This document shows, in pieces, positions 53,848 through 63,700 of a stretch of DNA of 64,000 bases (position 1 is the first letter of the stretch; each line of letters begins with the position of its first letter). The translations under genes and the position numbers were made by a program. The stretch is from the NCBI RefSeq assembly GCF_005222845.1, contig NZ_STFZ01000012.1, positions 1 to 64,000 of the forward strand. Reading direction: 5' to 3'. The notes beneath the pieces were generated by a model. The model saw only the letters and a list, made by a program, of their open reading frames with translations, was not told the DNA's origin and searched no databases. This DNA comes from Rhizobium sp. FY34 (GTDB lineage: Bacteria > Pseudomonadota > Alphaproteobacteria > Rhizobiales > Rhizobiaceae).

Positions 53848-53967
53848 TCAGACGGTTTTCGTCGTCGTTTTGGCCTTGGTTTTGGAAGATACACGTGCAG
53901 GGGAAAACGCTCCAGCACTGAATGCCGGACCCAATGGAGCTGCGCTGGAAAAGTCGCTGCGATACAT
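53848..53967 (-). CDS. possible 39-residue protein between leuB and asd
   Basis: An ATG at 53967 with GAAGGGAAG upstream opens a 39-codon frame. The product MYRSDFSSAAPLGPAFSAGA continues to a basic, Thr/Lys-rich tail ending KTTTKTV. It is in the same orientation as leuB and asd. It resembles short uncharacterised rhizobial proteins from memory; the family is not certain and the frame may be fortuitous. Confidence 0.4.
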   Translation of the reverse strand: MYRSDFSSAAPLGPAFSAGAFSPARVSSKTKAKTTTKTV

Positions 53968-54068
53968 TGTTGCTTCCCTTCGGCGCAAGTCCTTAGAAGA
54001 TTTCGTGCGCAAGTCAAGCTCCGAGGCTGAAACTTGGCGCAAAGCACCGGCACCGGATGGACAAGAAA

Positions 54069-54092
54069 ATGCCCCGCACCAGGGCGGGGCAT
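54069..54092 (-). terminator. rho-independent terminator of leuB
   Basis: ATGCCCCGC (54069-54077) and GCGGGGCAT (54084-54092) form a perfect 9-bp stem. Read on the minus strand it is followed by TTTTCTT. It lies about 30 bases after the leuB stop. Confidence 0.85.
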
Positions 54093-54122
54093 GGAGTTCT
54101 TAGCCGATCAGGCGCATTGCTT

Positions 54123-55232
54123 TCAGGCAGAAAGCGCCTTGAATTCGGCAAGGATCGCATCGCCCATTGCCGTTGTGCCGACGCGGGTTGACCCCTCGCT
54201 CATGATATCGCCAGTGCGGATGCCCTTATCGAGCACATTGGCAATCGCCTTTTCCAGACGATCGGCTTCCGTAACCATGTTGAACGAGTAGCGCAGGCAC
54301 ATGGCAAAGGAGGCGATCATGGCGATCGGATTGGCAATCCCCTGGCCGGCAATATCCGGCGCCGAGCCATGCACGGGTTCATAGAGCGCCTTGCGCTTTC
54401 CGGTCTTGGCATCCGGTGCACCAAGCGAGGCAGACGGCAGCATGCCGAGCGATCCGGTGAGCATGGCCGCCACATCCGACAGCATGTCGCCGAACAGATT
54501 GTCGGTGACGATGACGTCGAACTGCTTGGGCGCCCGCACGAGCTGCATGCCGCCGGCATCTGCCAGCATGTGGTCGAGCTTCACATCGGAATATTTCGCC
54601 TTGTGGATCTCGGTAACGACCTGGTTCCACAAAACGCCCGACTTCATGACATTGCGCTTTTCCATGGAGCAGACAGCATTCTTGCGGGTGCGCGCCAGTT
54701 CGAAGGCAACGCCGGCAATGCGCTCGATCTCGTAGGTATCATAGACCTGCGTATCGACGGCGCGCTTCTGGCCATTGCCCAGATCGGTGATCGTCTTCGG
54801 TTCGCCGAAATAGACGCCGCCGGTGAGTTCGCGCACGATGAGGATATCAAGGCCTTCGACCAGTTCGGCTTTCAGCGAGGAAGCGTCGGCAAGTGCCGGA
54901 TAGCAGATGGCCGGGCGCAGATTGGCAAACAGCTGCAGGTCCTTGCGCAGGCGCAGAAGACCGGCTTCCGGGCGCACGTCATAGGGTACGGCATCCCATT
55001 TCGGGCCGCCGACGGCGCCAAACAGCACGGCATCGGCATTCATGGCCTTGGCCATGTCGCCTTCGGAAATGGCTGCGCCATGCGCATCGTAGGCGCAGCC
55101 GCCAACAAGACCGGTATCGGTGACGAAATCGGCGCCCATGGCGCTGTTCATATGGTCGATGATCTTCACGACCTCGGCCATGGCCTCGGGGCCGATACCA
55201 TCACCAGGCAGAAGGAAAAGTGAATGAGACAT
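54123..55232 (-). CDS. leuB: 3-isopropylmalate dehydrogenase
   Basis: The 369-residue NAD-dependent enzyme oxidatively decarboxylates 3-isopropylmalate in leucine synthesis. It has [23 protein letters not shown], the substrate loop [21 protein letters not shown], and the catalytic [15 protein letters not shown] with [19 protein letters not shown] lies eight bases before the ATG at 55232; the longer upstream frame adds a Cys/Arg-rich stretch with no homology. leuD is 162 bases upstream on the same strand. Confidence 0.96.
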   Translation of the reverse strand: MSHSLFLLPGDGIGPEAMAEVVKIIDHMNSAMGADFVTDTGLVGGCAYDAHGAAISEGDMAKAMNADAVLFGAVGGPKWDAVPYDVRPEAGLLRLRKDLQLFANLRPAICYPALADASSLKAELVEGLDILIVRELTGGVYFGEPKTITDLGNGQKRAVDTQVYDTYEIERIAGVAFELARTRKNAVCSMEKRNVMKSGVLWNQVVTEIHKAKYSDVKLDHMLADAGGMQLVRAPKQFDVIVTDNLFGDMLSDVAAMLTGSLGMLPSASLGAPDAKTGKRKALYEPVHGSAPDIAGQGIANPIAMIASFAMCLRYSFNMVTEADRLEKAIANVLDKGIRTGDIMSEGSTRVGTTAMGDAILAEFKALSA

Positions 55233-55302
55233 GTTGCGTGTCCTTAAAATGTTCGGCAGGCGTCCATCTGCACGGCACATGCGCCGCGCGTCTCCTCCCA
55301 AT

Positions 55303-55328
55303 CCCGTCCGTGCCTGCCGCAGGACGGG
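55303..55328. repeat. hairpin in the leuD-leuB gap
   Basis: CCCGTCC (55303-55309) and GGACGGG (55322-55328) pair perfectly with a 12-base loop. There is no T run, so it could be a processing or weak termination element between leuD and leuB. Confidence 0.35.
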
Positions 55329-55394
55329 CAGCAGAGTGTTCCCAGAGTCTTAAACCTTGTCGGAAGCCGCCGCAGACCCTGCTGCCGGCGCCCA

Positions 55395-56000
55395 TCAAAG
55401 CCAGGGGCGCTCGGTCTGCATCTTGTTTTCGAACGATGCGATTGCACCATCGCTTTTCAGCGTGGTGGCAATGTCATCCAGCCCTTCCAGCATGATGTGC
55501 TTGCGCGCCGGATCGATGTCGAAGGTGATCTTGCCGCCATCGGGGCCGGAAATTTCCTGGGCTTCCAGATCAATGGTCAAGACGGCATTCGAGCCGCGCG
55601 ACGCATCGTCCATCAGCTTGTCGAGATCATCCTGGGACACGACGATCGGCAGGATGCCGTTCTTGAAACAGTTATTGTAGAAGATGTCGGCAAACGAGGT
55701 GGAGATCACGCAGCGAATGCCGAAATCGAGAAGCGCCCAAGGCGCGTGCTCGCGCGAGGAGCCGCAGCCGAAATTATCACCGGCAACCAGGATCTTGGCG
55801 TCCTGATAGGCGGGCTTATTCAGCACGAAATCGGTATTCAGCGTGCCGTCTTCAAAGTAACGGGCTTCAGCGAAAAGGCCTTTTCCGAGACCGGTGCGCT
55901 TGATCGTCTTCAGGTAATCCTTCGGAATGATCATGTCCGTGTCGATGTTGACGACGGGAAGCGGCGCTGCAACGCCGGTAAGCTTGACGAATTTATCCAT
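55395..56000 (-). CDS. leuD: 3-isopropylmalate dehydratase small subunit
   Basis: The 201-residue subunit pairs with LeuC (not in this window) to isomerise 2- to 3-isopropylmalate. It shows [22 protein letters not shown] at the N-terminus and [21 protein letters not shown], the aconitase swivel-domain signature. The start at 56000 is the conserved [14 protein letters not shown]. Its GGAGG ribosome-binding site lies inside a leader hairpin. Confidence 0.96.
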   Translation of the reverse strand: MDKFVKLTGVAAPLPVVNIDTDMIIPKDYLKTIKRTGLGKGLFAEARYFEDGTLNTDFVLNKPAYQDAKILVAGDNFGCGSSREHAPWALLDFGIRCVISTSFADIFYNNCFKNGILPIVVSQDDLDKLMDDASRGSNAVLTIDLEAQEISGPDGGKITFDIDPARKHIMLEGLDDIATTLKSDGAIASFENKMQTERPWL

Positions 56001-56005
56001 GATCT

Positions 56006-56051
56006 GCCTCCGCGAGACTGGTTATGCGGAGGCTGCAATAGACCATATTGC
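56006..56051 (-). promoter_or_regulatory. leuD leader: ribosome-binding-site-sequestering hairpin with a second upstream stem
   Basis: On the minus strand GCCTCCGC pairs perfectly with GCGGAGGC (56033-56026 with 56013-56006) around a 12-base loop, burying the GGAGG ribosome-binding site six bases before the leuD ATG. Directly upstream, GCAATA and TATTGC (56035-56051) form another perfect 6-bp stem. The arrangement suggests translational control of leuD; no known riboswitch is matched. Confidence 0.55.
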
Positions 56052-56136
56052 GGGGAATTTGAAGGCCAGTTTACACGCAAACGGTACGCCGACCCTTTCG
56101 GCCGGCGCTTGTGGGCCGCCGCTGAGGCTGCCGACC

Positions 56137-56364
56137 CTATTGATCGATGATCGTGCCGCGTCCGTCGTTCCAGACGCGCATGTCGCGTTTTGCGGCCTTG
56201 GCGCGCACGGGCACCGGTTTGGCGCGCATGGACAGGGCTTTCACGGCGGTAAACACGGCGAGCATGCCGGCAAAGGCGATCGTGATCGATGCCGTCAGCA
56301 CGACAAGCGCGGTGATGGCGGCGATACCCACGAGGCCAAGGAAGAGGGTACGAATATTCTGCAT
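56137..56364 (-). CDS. small membrane protein of unknown function
   Basis: A 75-residue protein with two closely packed hydrophobic segments (residues about 5-26 and 28-42) followed by a basic tail (RAKPVPVRAKAAKRDMRVW) that would lie in the cytoplasm. GAAAGGTT-type sequence precedes the ATG. It diverges from the citE-like gene and lies 136 bases upstream of leuD on the same strand. No family with known function is recognised. Confidence 0.65.
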   Translation of the reverse strand: MQNIRTLFLGLVGIAAITALVVLTASITIAFAGMLAVFTAVKALSMRAKPVPVRAKAAKRDMRVWNDGRGTIIDQ

Positions 56365-56499
56365 GATTTAGAACCTTTCTTCTTCCCGAAATGTGGTCCT
56401 TTCCATTGGCACTTGCAAGGGCTTTTGCCGGACTGCGCTATTGCGCCTCATCACAAAGCTTGTCACAAAGCCGCGATGTCACTGGCTGGGCCCTTTTTC

Positions 56500-57381
56500 A
56501 TGCGCATCCAACGTTCGTTTCTCAGCGTACCCGCCATCAACCAGCGCGCTCTGGACAAGGTTCCGACGCTGGAATGCGATGGCGTGATCTTCGATCTGGA
56601 AGATTCGGTGGCGCCGGAGAAAAAGGTGCAAGCCCGCGACAACCTCAGGCGGTTTTTCTCGCAAGAGCCACGCAGCGACCATATCGCCATCATCCGCGTA
56701 AACGAGATTGCCTCGCCCTTCTTCGAGGCAGATCTGGCACTGGTGCTTGAACTCAAGCCCGATGCCGTTCTGCTGCCGAAGGTGAATGACGCTACCGATA
56801 TCGAAGCTCTCCAGGCGCGTCTGGATGCGGACCTTGCGCCTTCAGAGCTGAAGATCTGGGCCATGATGGAAAGCGCAAGGGGCGTGGCGAACACCGTGCA
56901 GATTGCCGCCACGCGCGAGACGGGAGCACACCGCCTCGATGGTTTCGTGGTTGGACTCAATGATCTGCGCAAGGAAACCCGCGTTCTACCACGCCCTGGC
57001 CGCACCTATCTCGTACCCTACCTCATGCAGGTGGTGCTCGCCGCCCGCGCCTACGGGCTTTGCGTGATCGACAGCGTCTCCAATGACTTTCGCGATCTGG
57101 ACGGTTTTGCCAGCGAATGCCTGCAAGGCCGCGAGATGGGGTTCGATGGCAAGATGCTGATCCACCCTGCCCAAATCGCTCCTGCCAACCGGGCATTCGG
57201 CCCCTGGCCCGAGGAGATAGCCGAGGCGCAGGCTGTTGTTACAGCCTTTGCCCAGCCGGAGGCGGAAAAGCTCAATGTCATCAATCTTGATGGCCGCATG
57301 ATTGAGCGGCTACATCTGGAAGGGGCCGAAAAACTCCTTGCCCAGGTAAAGTTCATCGAAAGCAGAAAGACAGATCCATGA
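56500..57381 (+). CDS. HpcH/HpaI-type CoA-ester lyase (CitE/malyl-CoA lyase-like)
   Basis: The 293-residue TIM-barrel enzyme has MRIQRSFLSVPAINQRALDK, FDLEDSVAPEKKVQAR, the Arg/metal-site RVNEIASPFFEADL, the metal Glu in WAMMESARGVAN and DGKMLIHPAQIAPANRAF. Relatives split or hydrolyse malyl-CoA or citryl/citramalyl-CoA. Without citD or citF nearby it is unlikely to be part of citrate lyase; malyl-CoA lyase or thioesterase is more likely. ATG at 56500 gives the conserved start; an ATG at 56476 would add eight residues. It overlaps the DUF1737 gene (ATGA). Confidence 0.85.
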   Translation: MRIQRSFLSVPAINQRALDKVPTLECDGVIFDLEDSVAPEKKVQARDNLRRFFSQEPRSDHIAIIRVNEIASPFFEADLALVLELKPDAVLLPKVNDATDIEALQARLDADLAPSELKIWAMMESARGVANTVQIAATRETGAHRLDGFVVGLNDLRKETRVLPRPGRTYLVPYLMQVVLAARAYGLCVIDSVSNDFRDLDGFASECLQGREMGFDGKMLIHPAQIAPANRAFGPWPEEIAEAQAVVTAFAQPEAEKLNVINLDGRMIERLHLEGAEKLLAQVKFIESRKTDP

Positions 57382-57584
57382 AAGTCTACCGTTTCCTCAC
57401 CGGCCCCGACGACGCCTCCTTCTGTCACCGGGTGACGGATGCTCTCAACAAAGGCTGGGAACTGCACGGCGCGCCCAGCCACACCTTCAATGCGGCTGAA
57501 AACAAGCTCTATTGCGGCCAGGCTGTGGTGAAGACCGTCGAGGGCAAGGAATACCATCCCGACATGAAACTCGGCGAGCAGTAA
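57378..57584 (+). CDS. DUF1737 domain protein
   Basis: A 68-residue protein of the DUF1737 family: MKVYRFLTGPDDASFCHRVTDALNKGWELHG is the family block, giving a small alpha/beta fold. Function is unknown. Its ATG overlaps the stop of the CoA-ester lyase gene, so the two are translated together; a terminator follows. Confidence 0.85.
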   Translation: MKVYRFLTGPDDASFCHRVTDALNKGWELHGAPSHTFNAAENKLYCGQAVVKTVEGKEYHPDMKLGEQ

Positions 57585-57592
57585 GCAGAAAA

Positions 57593-57630
57593 CCGGGAGC
57601 CGCCAGACCGCGGCTTCCGGTGCATTTTCC
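57593..57630 (+). terminator. terminator of the lyase-DUF1737 operon
   Basis: CCGGGAGCCGC (57593-57603) and GCGGCTTCCGG (57610-57620) form an 11-bp stem with one G-U pair and a six-base loop, followed by TGCATTTT. It lies nine bases after the DUF1737 stop. Confidence 0.7.
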
Positions 57631-57661
57631 AGTGACACTCTGCCTGAGAAGGCAAGGCTTT

Positions 57662-58105
57662 TCACCCCGTCCGATCTGCGGCTTCTTCTGCGCTTTCCTC
57701 GATACGCTCCATGTCATCATCGGAAAGGCCGAAATGATGGCCGATCTCATGGATCAGCACATGGGTGATGATATCACCGAGCGTCTCGTCATTTTCCGCC
57801 CAATAGTCGAGGATAGGCCGGCGATAAAGCCGGATGCGGTTCGGCAGCTCGCCGGTTTCCATGGTGAAACGCTCTGAAATGCCCCGCCCCTCGAAAAGGC
57901 CGAGCAGATCGAAGGGCGTTTCGAGCGCCATGTCATCAAACACTTCGTCATCCGGAAAGTCCTCGATCTCGATGATGAGGTTTCCGGTCAGCGCGCGGAA
58001 CTCTTCCGGCAGGTTCCCATAGGCCACGATTGCCAGCGATTCAAACGTGCTGATGGTCGGTGCATGGCGATCCTGCCATTCATCGGTCTGGTCGATACGG
58101 GCCAT
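57662..58105 (-). CDS. small zinc metallopeptidase-like protein (DUF1025 / minigluzincin family)
   Basis: A 147-residue acidic protein with the zinc motif HEIGHHFGLSDDDMERIEES near residues 117-136 and the family strand IRLYRRPILDYWAENDETLGDIITHVLIHE. Proteins of this family are compact peptidases of unknown substrate. GGAG precedes the ATG at 58105. It diverges from the SOS-controlled imuA operon; the SOS box lies between them, nearer imuA. Confidence 0.85.
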   Translation of the reverse strand: MARIDQTDEWQDRHAPTISTFESLAIVAYGNLPEEFRALTGNLIIEIEDFPDDEVFDDMALETPFDLLGLFEGRGISERFTMETGELPNRIRLYRRPILDYWAENDETLGDIITHVLIHEIGHHFGLSDDDMERIEESAEEAADRTG

Positions 58106-58240
58106 ACGTGCTCCTTTTCCACCAGCATATAAGGTTTCTGAAAAAATATTTCGAGTGCGGATTCAATCCACAGGTGAAGGCGGTGAACGAATCTCTGACG
58201 ACCGCCTGTTGACTCTTGCGGACAGCTCTGGAATCCATAG

Positions 58241-58255
58241 GAACATAACAGGAAC
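58241..58255. promoter_or_regulatory. LexA (SOS) box before imuA
   Basis: GAAC-ATAACAG-GAAC matches the direct-repeat alphaproteobacterial LexA consensus (GTTC-N7-GTTC read on the other strand). It lies 53 bases before the imuA ATG, as expected for DNA-damage induction of the mutasome operon. Confidence 0.85.
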
Positions 58256-58308
58256 ATTTAATGAGGCCACGCATTTTGCCTGGCCCGACAACAGATGGAG
58301 CTGACGTC

Positions 58309-59247
58309 ATGGCACGATCTGCCTTGGCGCAGGAGACGGTTTTTGCCCTGCGCGAAACGATTGCCCGACTGGAAGGCAAGCCGCTGCCCGCACAGGCAGC
58401 GGCCAAGGCACAAGATGTTGGAAACGGCATAGAGCGCGCGCCCGGCAACCTTCTTACAACCGGCATCGACATGCTTGATGAGGCACTGGAGGGCGGCCTG
58501 GCCTGTGATACCTTGACCGAGATCCGCAGCGAGGGCTTTCGCCATGCCGGCACCGCAAGCGGCTTTGCGCTGGCGCTCTGCGCCAGAATGCAAATGCAGC
58601 ATGCAGCATCGAGAGGCCCGGACAATGCGGTACTCTGGATCGCCGACCGCATGGCAGCGCAGGAGGCCGGCAAGATCTACCCGCTCGGCCTGCGGCGGTT
58701 CGGGCTTGCCATCGAGCGGCTGTTTCATGCGCTTCCCACCTCGCTGGAGGATGCCCTCTGGCTGGCGGAGGCAGCCCTTGGCAGCGGCGTCTTCTGCATG
58801 ACCATTCTGGAAATACGCGGCAATCCAAAGGCTTTTGGGCTCACCGAAAGCCGACGGCTAAGCCTAAGGGCCAAGGCGGCGGGGCGGCCGCTTCTGATCC
58901 TGAGGCAGGCCGGGGAGGAGGAGGCTTCAAGCGCCCTCTTCCGTTTTCTTGTGCAACCGGCACTAGCTTGCGAGCGACGCCTGCCCGATGGGGCGATGCT
59001 TGGCGGCAGCATCGGCCATCCGGTTTTCCGTCTCACTTTGGAGAAGAGCCGCAATCCGGCTCCGCTCTCCCTTTATCTGGAATGGACCCCCCATGACCGC
59101 CAATTCCTCGCCCTCGACCCGTCAAAACATGCTCTCCTTCCAGAACAGCCAGCAACGCATCCTGGCGCTGCATTTTCCAAAACTGTCAACGGACCGGATC
59201 CTGCGCCGTCGCCGGGGTCTGTCCTGGCGTTTGACCGGGCATCCTGA
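58309..59247 (+). CDS. imuA: ImuA, RecA/SulA-like mutasome protein
   Basis: The 312-residue protein is related to RecA but reduced; with ImuB and DnaE2 it forms the damage-induced translesion complex. It starts MARSALAQETVFALRETIARLEG with GGAG about eight bases before the ATG at 58309, and has LLTTGIDMLDEALEGGLACDTLTEIRS and ESRRLSLRAKAAGRPLLIL, typical of ImuA. The C-terminal 50 residues overlap the start of imuB in another frame. An in-frame ATG at 58261, just after the SOS box, is less likely. Confidence 0.9.
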   Translation: MARSALAQETVFALRETIARLEGKPLPAQAAAKAQDVGNGIERAPGNLLTTGIDMLDEALEGGLACDTLTEIRSEGFRHAGTASGFALALCARMQMQHAASRGPDNAVLWIADRMAAQEAGKIYPLGLRRFGLAIERLFHALPTSLEDALWLAEAALGSGVFCMTILEIRGNPKAFGLTESRRLSLRAKAAGRPLLILRQAGEEEASSALFRFLVQPALACERRLPDGAMLGGSIGHPVFRLTLEKSRNPAPLSLYLEWTPHDRQFLALDPSKHALLPEQPATHPGAAFSKTVNGPDPAPSPGSVLAFDRAS

Positions 59248-60733
59248 AGACGGCCCGCTTGGCATTGCCGGGCGGCGAGACAATGCCATGCGCCTCGTCG
59301 CGCTGGATGAGGGGGCAGACGCTGCGGGCTTGAAGCGCGGCCAGGGGCTAGCGGAGGCGCGCGCCATCTGTCCAGCCCTGATCGTCAGCGAGGAGGACAA
59401 AGCCGCCGACCGACGGTTTCACGAGGCGCTGGCTGACTGGTGCGACCGCTATACCCCGCTGGTAGCGCTGGAGGGCGATGACGGGCTGTTTCTCGATATC
59501 ACCGGCTCCGCACATCTGTTTGGCGGCGAGGAGGCCTTGCTGCAGGAAATGCTGACCCGGCTTCTGGAAATGGGCCTGCAGGTGCAGGGCGCCATTTCCA
59601 AGGCGCCTGGCCTTTCTTCCGCCCTTGCGCGTTATGCCGGAAACCGGATCGTGGCCGACGAGGATTGCGAGACTGCAATTGCACCGCTGCCGCTTTCGGC
59701 TTTGCGGATCGAGGAAAGCCTGGTGCGCGCGCTCAACAAACTGGGGCTGAAACAGGTAGGAGACCTTCTGGGCGCCCCACGCGCACCATTGGCGCGCCGT
59801 TTCGGCAGCCATCTCCTGATGCGGCTCGACCAGGCGCTTGGCCTGGACGAGGAAGCGATTTCGCCACGCCGACCCGTGGCGAGCCTTTCGGCGGAGCGGC
59901 GTCTTGCCGAGCCGGTGCAGGCAGAGGAGGATATCCTGATGCTTGCCGGCCAGGTGGCCGAAGCCTTGAAGCCGAGCCTTGAGGCGCGCGGCGCCGGCGG
60001 GCGCGTCTTCGAACTCGTGCTATTTCGCGTCGATGGCAAGGTTTTTCGCATCAGCGCCGGGGCCTCGCGTCCCTTGCGCGATGCAGGCCGGATCGCCCGC
60101 CTGTTCCAAGAGCGGCTGAAGGGCCTGCATGACGAGCTTGACGCCGGTTTCGGTTTCGAGATCTTGCGCCTGAACGTGCTGCGCCACGAGGATTTCGACA
60201 CAGAACAGGGCGATTTTGAAGGCGACGATCGCCGGCATCTGTCGCTGGGTGATTTTGTCGACCAGGTATCGGCCCGCCTCGGGCCGGATTGCCTGCAGAC
60301 CTATCAGTTGCGCGAAAGCCATATTCCCGAACGTGCGGTGCTGCCCGTTGCCGCACTCGATCATCTGTCGGCAGCGATTGCCGTGAAACCAAGCCGCATG
60401 CCGGAAGCAGCCCCCCTCCAAGCTGTAGGGTCAGACAGCAGGGAGCGGCCTTTGCGGCTTTTCACACATCCGGAACCGCTGGAAGCCTTTGCCGTGGAAG
60501 TGCCGGACGGGCCGCCGATCCGCTTTCGCTGGCGCCGCCTCACCCATCAGGTGCGCCGGGCGGAAGGACCGGAGCGGCTGGCCGCCGAATGGTGGCTGGA
60601 CGGCGAGACGGCACCGACACGGGATTATTTTCGCCTGGAATCGGAAAACGGGCAGCGCTTCTGGGTCTACCGTCAGGGGCTCTACGACCAGCTGGCCAAT
60701 CCGCGCTGGTTCATGCACGGGGTCTTTGCATGA
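59093..60733 (+). CDS. imuB: ImuB, inactive Y-family polymerase-like mutasome hub
   Basis: The 546-residue protein has the Y-family polymerase fold: [18 protein letters not shown] at the N-terminus, where active enzymes have the first catalytic Asp pair, [18 protein letters not shown] in the palm, a helix-hairpin-helix segment ([25 protein letters not shown]) and a little-finger region. The catalytic acids are replaced, as in known ImuB, which links the beta clamp and DnaE2. The ATG at 59093 has GGA upstream and overlaps imuA by 155 bases; an ATG at 59129 would still overlap by 119. It overlaps dnaE2 by four bases. Confidence 0.9.
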   Translation: MTANSSPSTRQNMLSFQNSQQRILALHFPKLSTDRILRRRRGLSWRLTGHPEDGPLGIAGRRDNAMRLVALDEGADAAGLKRGQGLAEARAICPALIVSEEDKAADRRFHEALADWCDRYTPLVALEGDDGLFLDITGSAHLFGGEEALLQEMLTRLLEMGLQVQGAISKAPGLSSALARYAGNRIVADEDCETAIAPLPLSALRIEESLVRALNKLGLKQVGDLLGAPRAPLARRFGSHLLMRLDQALGLDEEAISPRRPVASLSAERRLAEPVQAEEDILMLAGQVAEALKPSLEARGAGGRVFELVLFRVDGKVFRISAGASRPLRDAGRIARLFQERLKGLHDELDAGFGFEILRLNVLRHEDFDTEQGDFEGDDRRHLSLGDFVDQVSARLGPDCLQTYQLRESHIPERAVLPVAALDHLSAAIAVKPSRMPEAAPLQAVGSDSRERPLRLFTHPEPLEAFAVEVPDGPPIRFRWRRLTHQVRRAEGPERLAAEWWLDGETAPTRDYFRLESENGQRFWVYRQGLYDQLANPRWFMHGVFA

Positions 60734-63700
60734 CGGTGCCTCCAGAATTTTACGAAATCGGCGCGCGCACCAACTTCTCCTTCCTGGAAGGTGCCTCGCA
60801 TGCGGAAGAAATGGTGCAGGCAGCCGCTGCGCTGAACCGGCAGGGCGAACTGGCAGGGCTCGGCATTGCCGATCGCAATACGGTGGCCGGCGTGGTGCGC
60901 GCGCATGCTCAATTGCGCGACATGAAGGAGGATGGAAAGCTGAAAGTGCAGCCGGGCGCTCGCCTGGTTTTCGAGGATGCGACACCGGATATTCTGGCCT
61001 ATCCGCGCAACCGCAAGGGCTGGGGCAATCTCTGTCGGCTCTTGAGTGCCGGCAATCTGCGGGCCGAAAAGGGCAGCTGTCTTCTCGGTCTGAACGATCT
61101 TCTGGAATGGGGCGACGATATGATGCTTGCCCTCCTGCCGCATCGCAGCCTGCTGGAGGACAAAGCCGGCGCCCAGGCGTTTGAAATCCTGCTGCCGCGG
61201 CTGCGCAGGCGTTTTGGCCCAACATTGCACTTGGCGCTGTCGCCGGATTACGACGGACGCGATAGCTTTGCCTTTGCCGCCTTTGCCCAATGGGCATCGC
61301 GCGCGCGCATACCGCTTCTAGCCACCAATCAGCCGCTCTACCACCATCCGGACCGGCGACCGCTGGCCGATGTGGTGACGGCCATCCGCACGCATCAGAG
61401 CGTGCAGGAGGCAGGCTTCCGCTTTGCCGCCAATGGCGAACGTTACTTGAAGCCGGCGTCGCGCATGGCGGCGATCTTCCGGCGCTATCCGGATGCCATC
61501 GCCAATTCTACGCGCTTCTTCGATCAGCTGGACTTTTCCCTGCATGAACTGCGCCACCATTATCCGGAAGAGAAAGTGAATGGCGAAACGCCATCCGAGA
61601 CGCTGGAACGACTGACCTATGAGGGCGCCCGCGCGCGGTTCGGCGGCGAGATCCCGCAAAAGTTGCGCCTGCAGATCGACGAGGAATTGCAACTCATCCG
61701 CGAGAAGGACTATGCGCGCTACTTTCTCACGGTGCGCAACATCATGGAATTTGCCCGCAGCCAGGAGATCCTCTGCCAGGGACGCGGCTCGGCGGCCAAT
61801 TCCACCGTCTGCTATTGTCTGCGCATCACGGATGTGGATCCGCGAAAATCCTCGCTGCTGTTTGCCCGCTTCCTGTCGACCGAGCGCGATGAGCCGCCGG
61901 ATATCGATGTGGATTTCGAACATGAGCGACGCGAGGAGGTGATCCAGTTCATTTACAGAACCTATGGGCGTGAACATGCAGGCCTTGCCGCTGCCGTTAC
62001 CAGCTATCGCACCCGCTCGGCCGGCCGTGAGGTGGCAAAGGCATTTGGCCTGTCGGAAGATGTGCAGACGGCCCTGTCGGCCACGATCTGGGGCTGGTCG
62101 GCAGACGGACTTTCCGAGCGCGAGGCCAAGAATGCCGGGCTCGATACCGATGACCCGACAACGAAACGGGTGCTTGCCTATGCCAGGCAGCTGATGGATT
62201 TCCCGCGTCACCTGACCCAGCATGTCGGCGGTTTCGTCATCACCCGCGACCGGCTGGATGAAGTCGTGCCGATCATGCCAACGGCCATGGCAGGCCGTTT
62301 CATGATTGAATGGAACAAGGACGATCTCGATACGCTGGGCATCCTGAAGGTGGATATCCTGGCGCTGGGCATGCTGACCTGCCTTGCCAAAGCCTTTCGG
62401 CTGCTGAAACAGCACTATGGCCTGGAGAAGGACCTGGCCGGCATTCTGGCCGATCACAGGTCGGACGTCTATGACATGATCTGCCGTGCCGATACGCTGG
62501 GCGTCTTCCAGATCGAAAGCCGGGCCCAGATGAGCATGCTGCCGCGTCTCAGACCGCGCGAATTCTACGATCTGGTCATCGAGGTGGCGATCGTGCGGCC
62601 CGGCCCGATCCAGGGGGACATGGTCCACCCCTATCTCAAACGCCGCGAGGACCAGCGCAACAACCGCCCCTTTTCCTATCCAAGCGAGGAATTGAAACTG
62701 GTGCTGGAGCGCACGCTTGGGGTTCCGCTGTTTCAGGAACAGGCAATGCAAATCGCAATTACCGCTGCCGAATTTTCCCCCAGCGAGGCCGACCTGCTGC
62801 GGCGCGCCATGGCCACCTTCCGCCGTACCGGCACGATCCATCATTTCCGCGATAAAATGGTAAGCAATATGATCCGCCGCGGTTATGCGCCGGAATTTGC
62901 CACGCGCTGCTTCAGCCAGATCGAAGGTTTTGGCGAATATGGCTTCCCCGAAAGCCATGCGGCTTCCTTTGCGCTTCTTGTCTATGTGTCCTGCTGGTTC
63001 AAGGCGCTCTATCCGGATGTCTTTCTGACAGCCATCCTCAACGCGCAGCCCATGGGTTTCTATGCCCCGGCGCAACTGGTGCGGGATGCACGCGAACACG
63101 GCATCGAGGTTTTGCCGGTGGATGTGAATTTTTCCGATTGGGATGCAGCGCTGGAGGCAGGTCAAGGCTTTGATCCGTGCCGCATGGCAGACCAGCATCG
63201 CAGCATGCGCGGCGTGATCAGGTCCAGCCACTCGGTGCGGCTTGGATTGCGGCTGGTCAAGGGCCTGGAGGAGAGAGATATCCGCGACAGGCTCGTTTTC
63301 CATCGCGGCAGCGGCTATCACTCCATCCGCGATCTCTGGCTGCGCTCCGGCCTGACCCGCGCCACCATCGAACGGCTGGCAGAGGCCGACTGCTTCCGCT
63401 CCATGGGACTGGACCGACGGCGTGCCCTCTGGGAGGTAAGGGCCCTTGATGCGCGCAATGCCAGTGAAAGCCTGCCATTGTTTGCGCAGGCAGGCCATGA
63501 AGATCTGCAGATCGAGCCGGAGATGGAATTGCCGGAAATGCCACCGGGCGAACAGGTCATCGAGGATTATCGCAGCCTGACCCTGTCGCTGAAGGCACAT
63601 CCCGTCACCTTCCTGCGCAGAGAACTTGCATCCCGAGCCATTGTCCTCGCCAGCACCTTGCGCACTGCGCCGAAAAACCGCCGCGTGGATATCGCCGGAC

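Noticed and set aside
52552..54030. 492-codon plus-strand open frame
   Set aside because: It is antisense to asd and runs through its terminator and leader; no protein family is recognisable.
56500..57381. citrate lyase beta subunit proper
   Set aside because: No citD, citF or citX genes are adjacent; the neighbour is a DUF1737 gene, so a stand-alone CoA-ester lyase is more likely.
61318..63600. 760-codon minus-strand open frame
   Set aside because: It is antisense to dnaE2, which has all polymerase motifs; long antisense frames are common in high-GC coding DNA.
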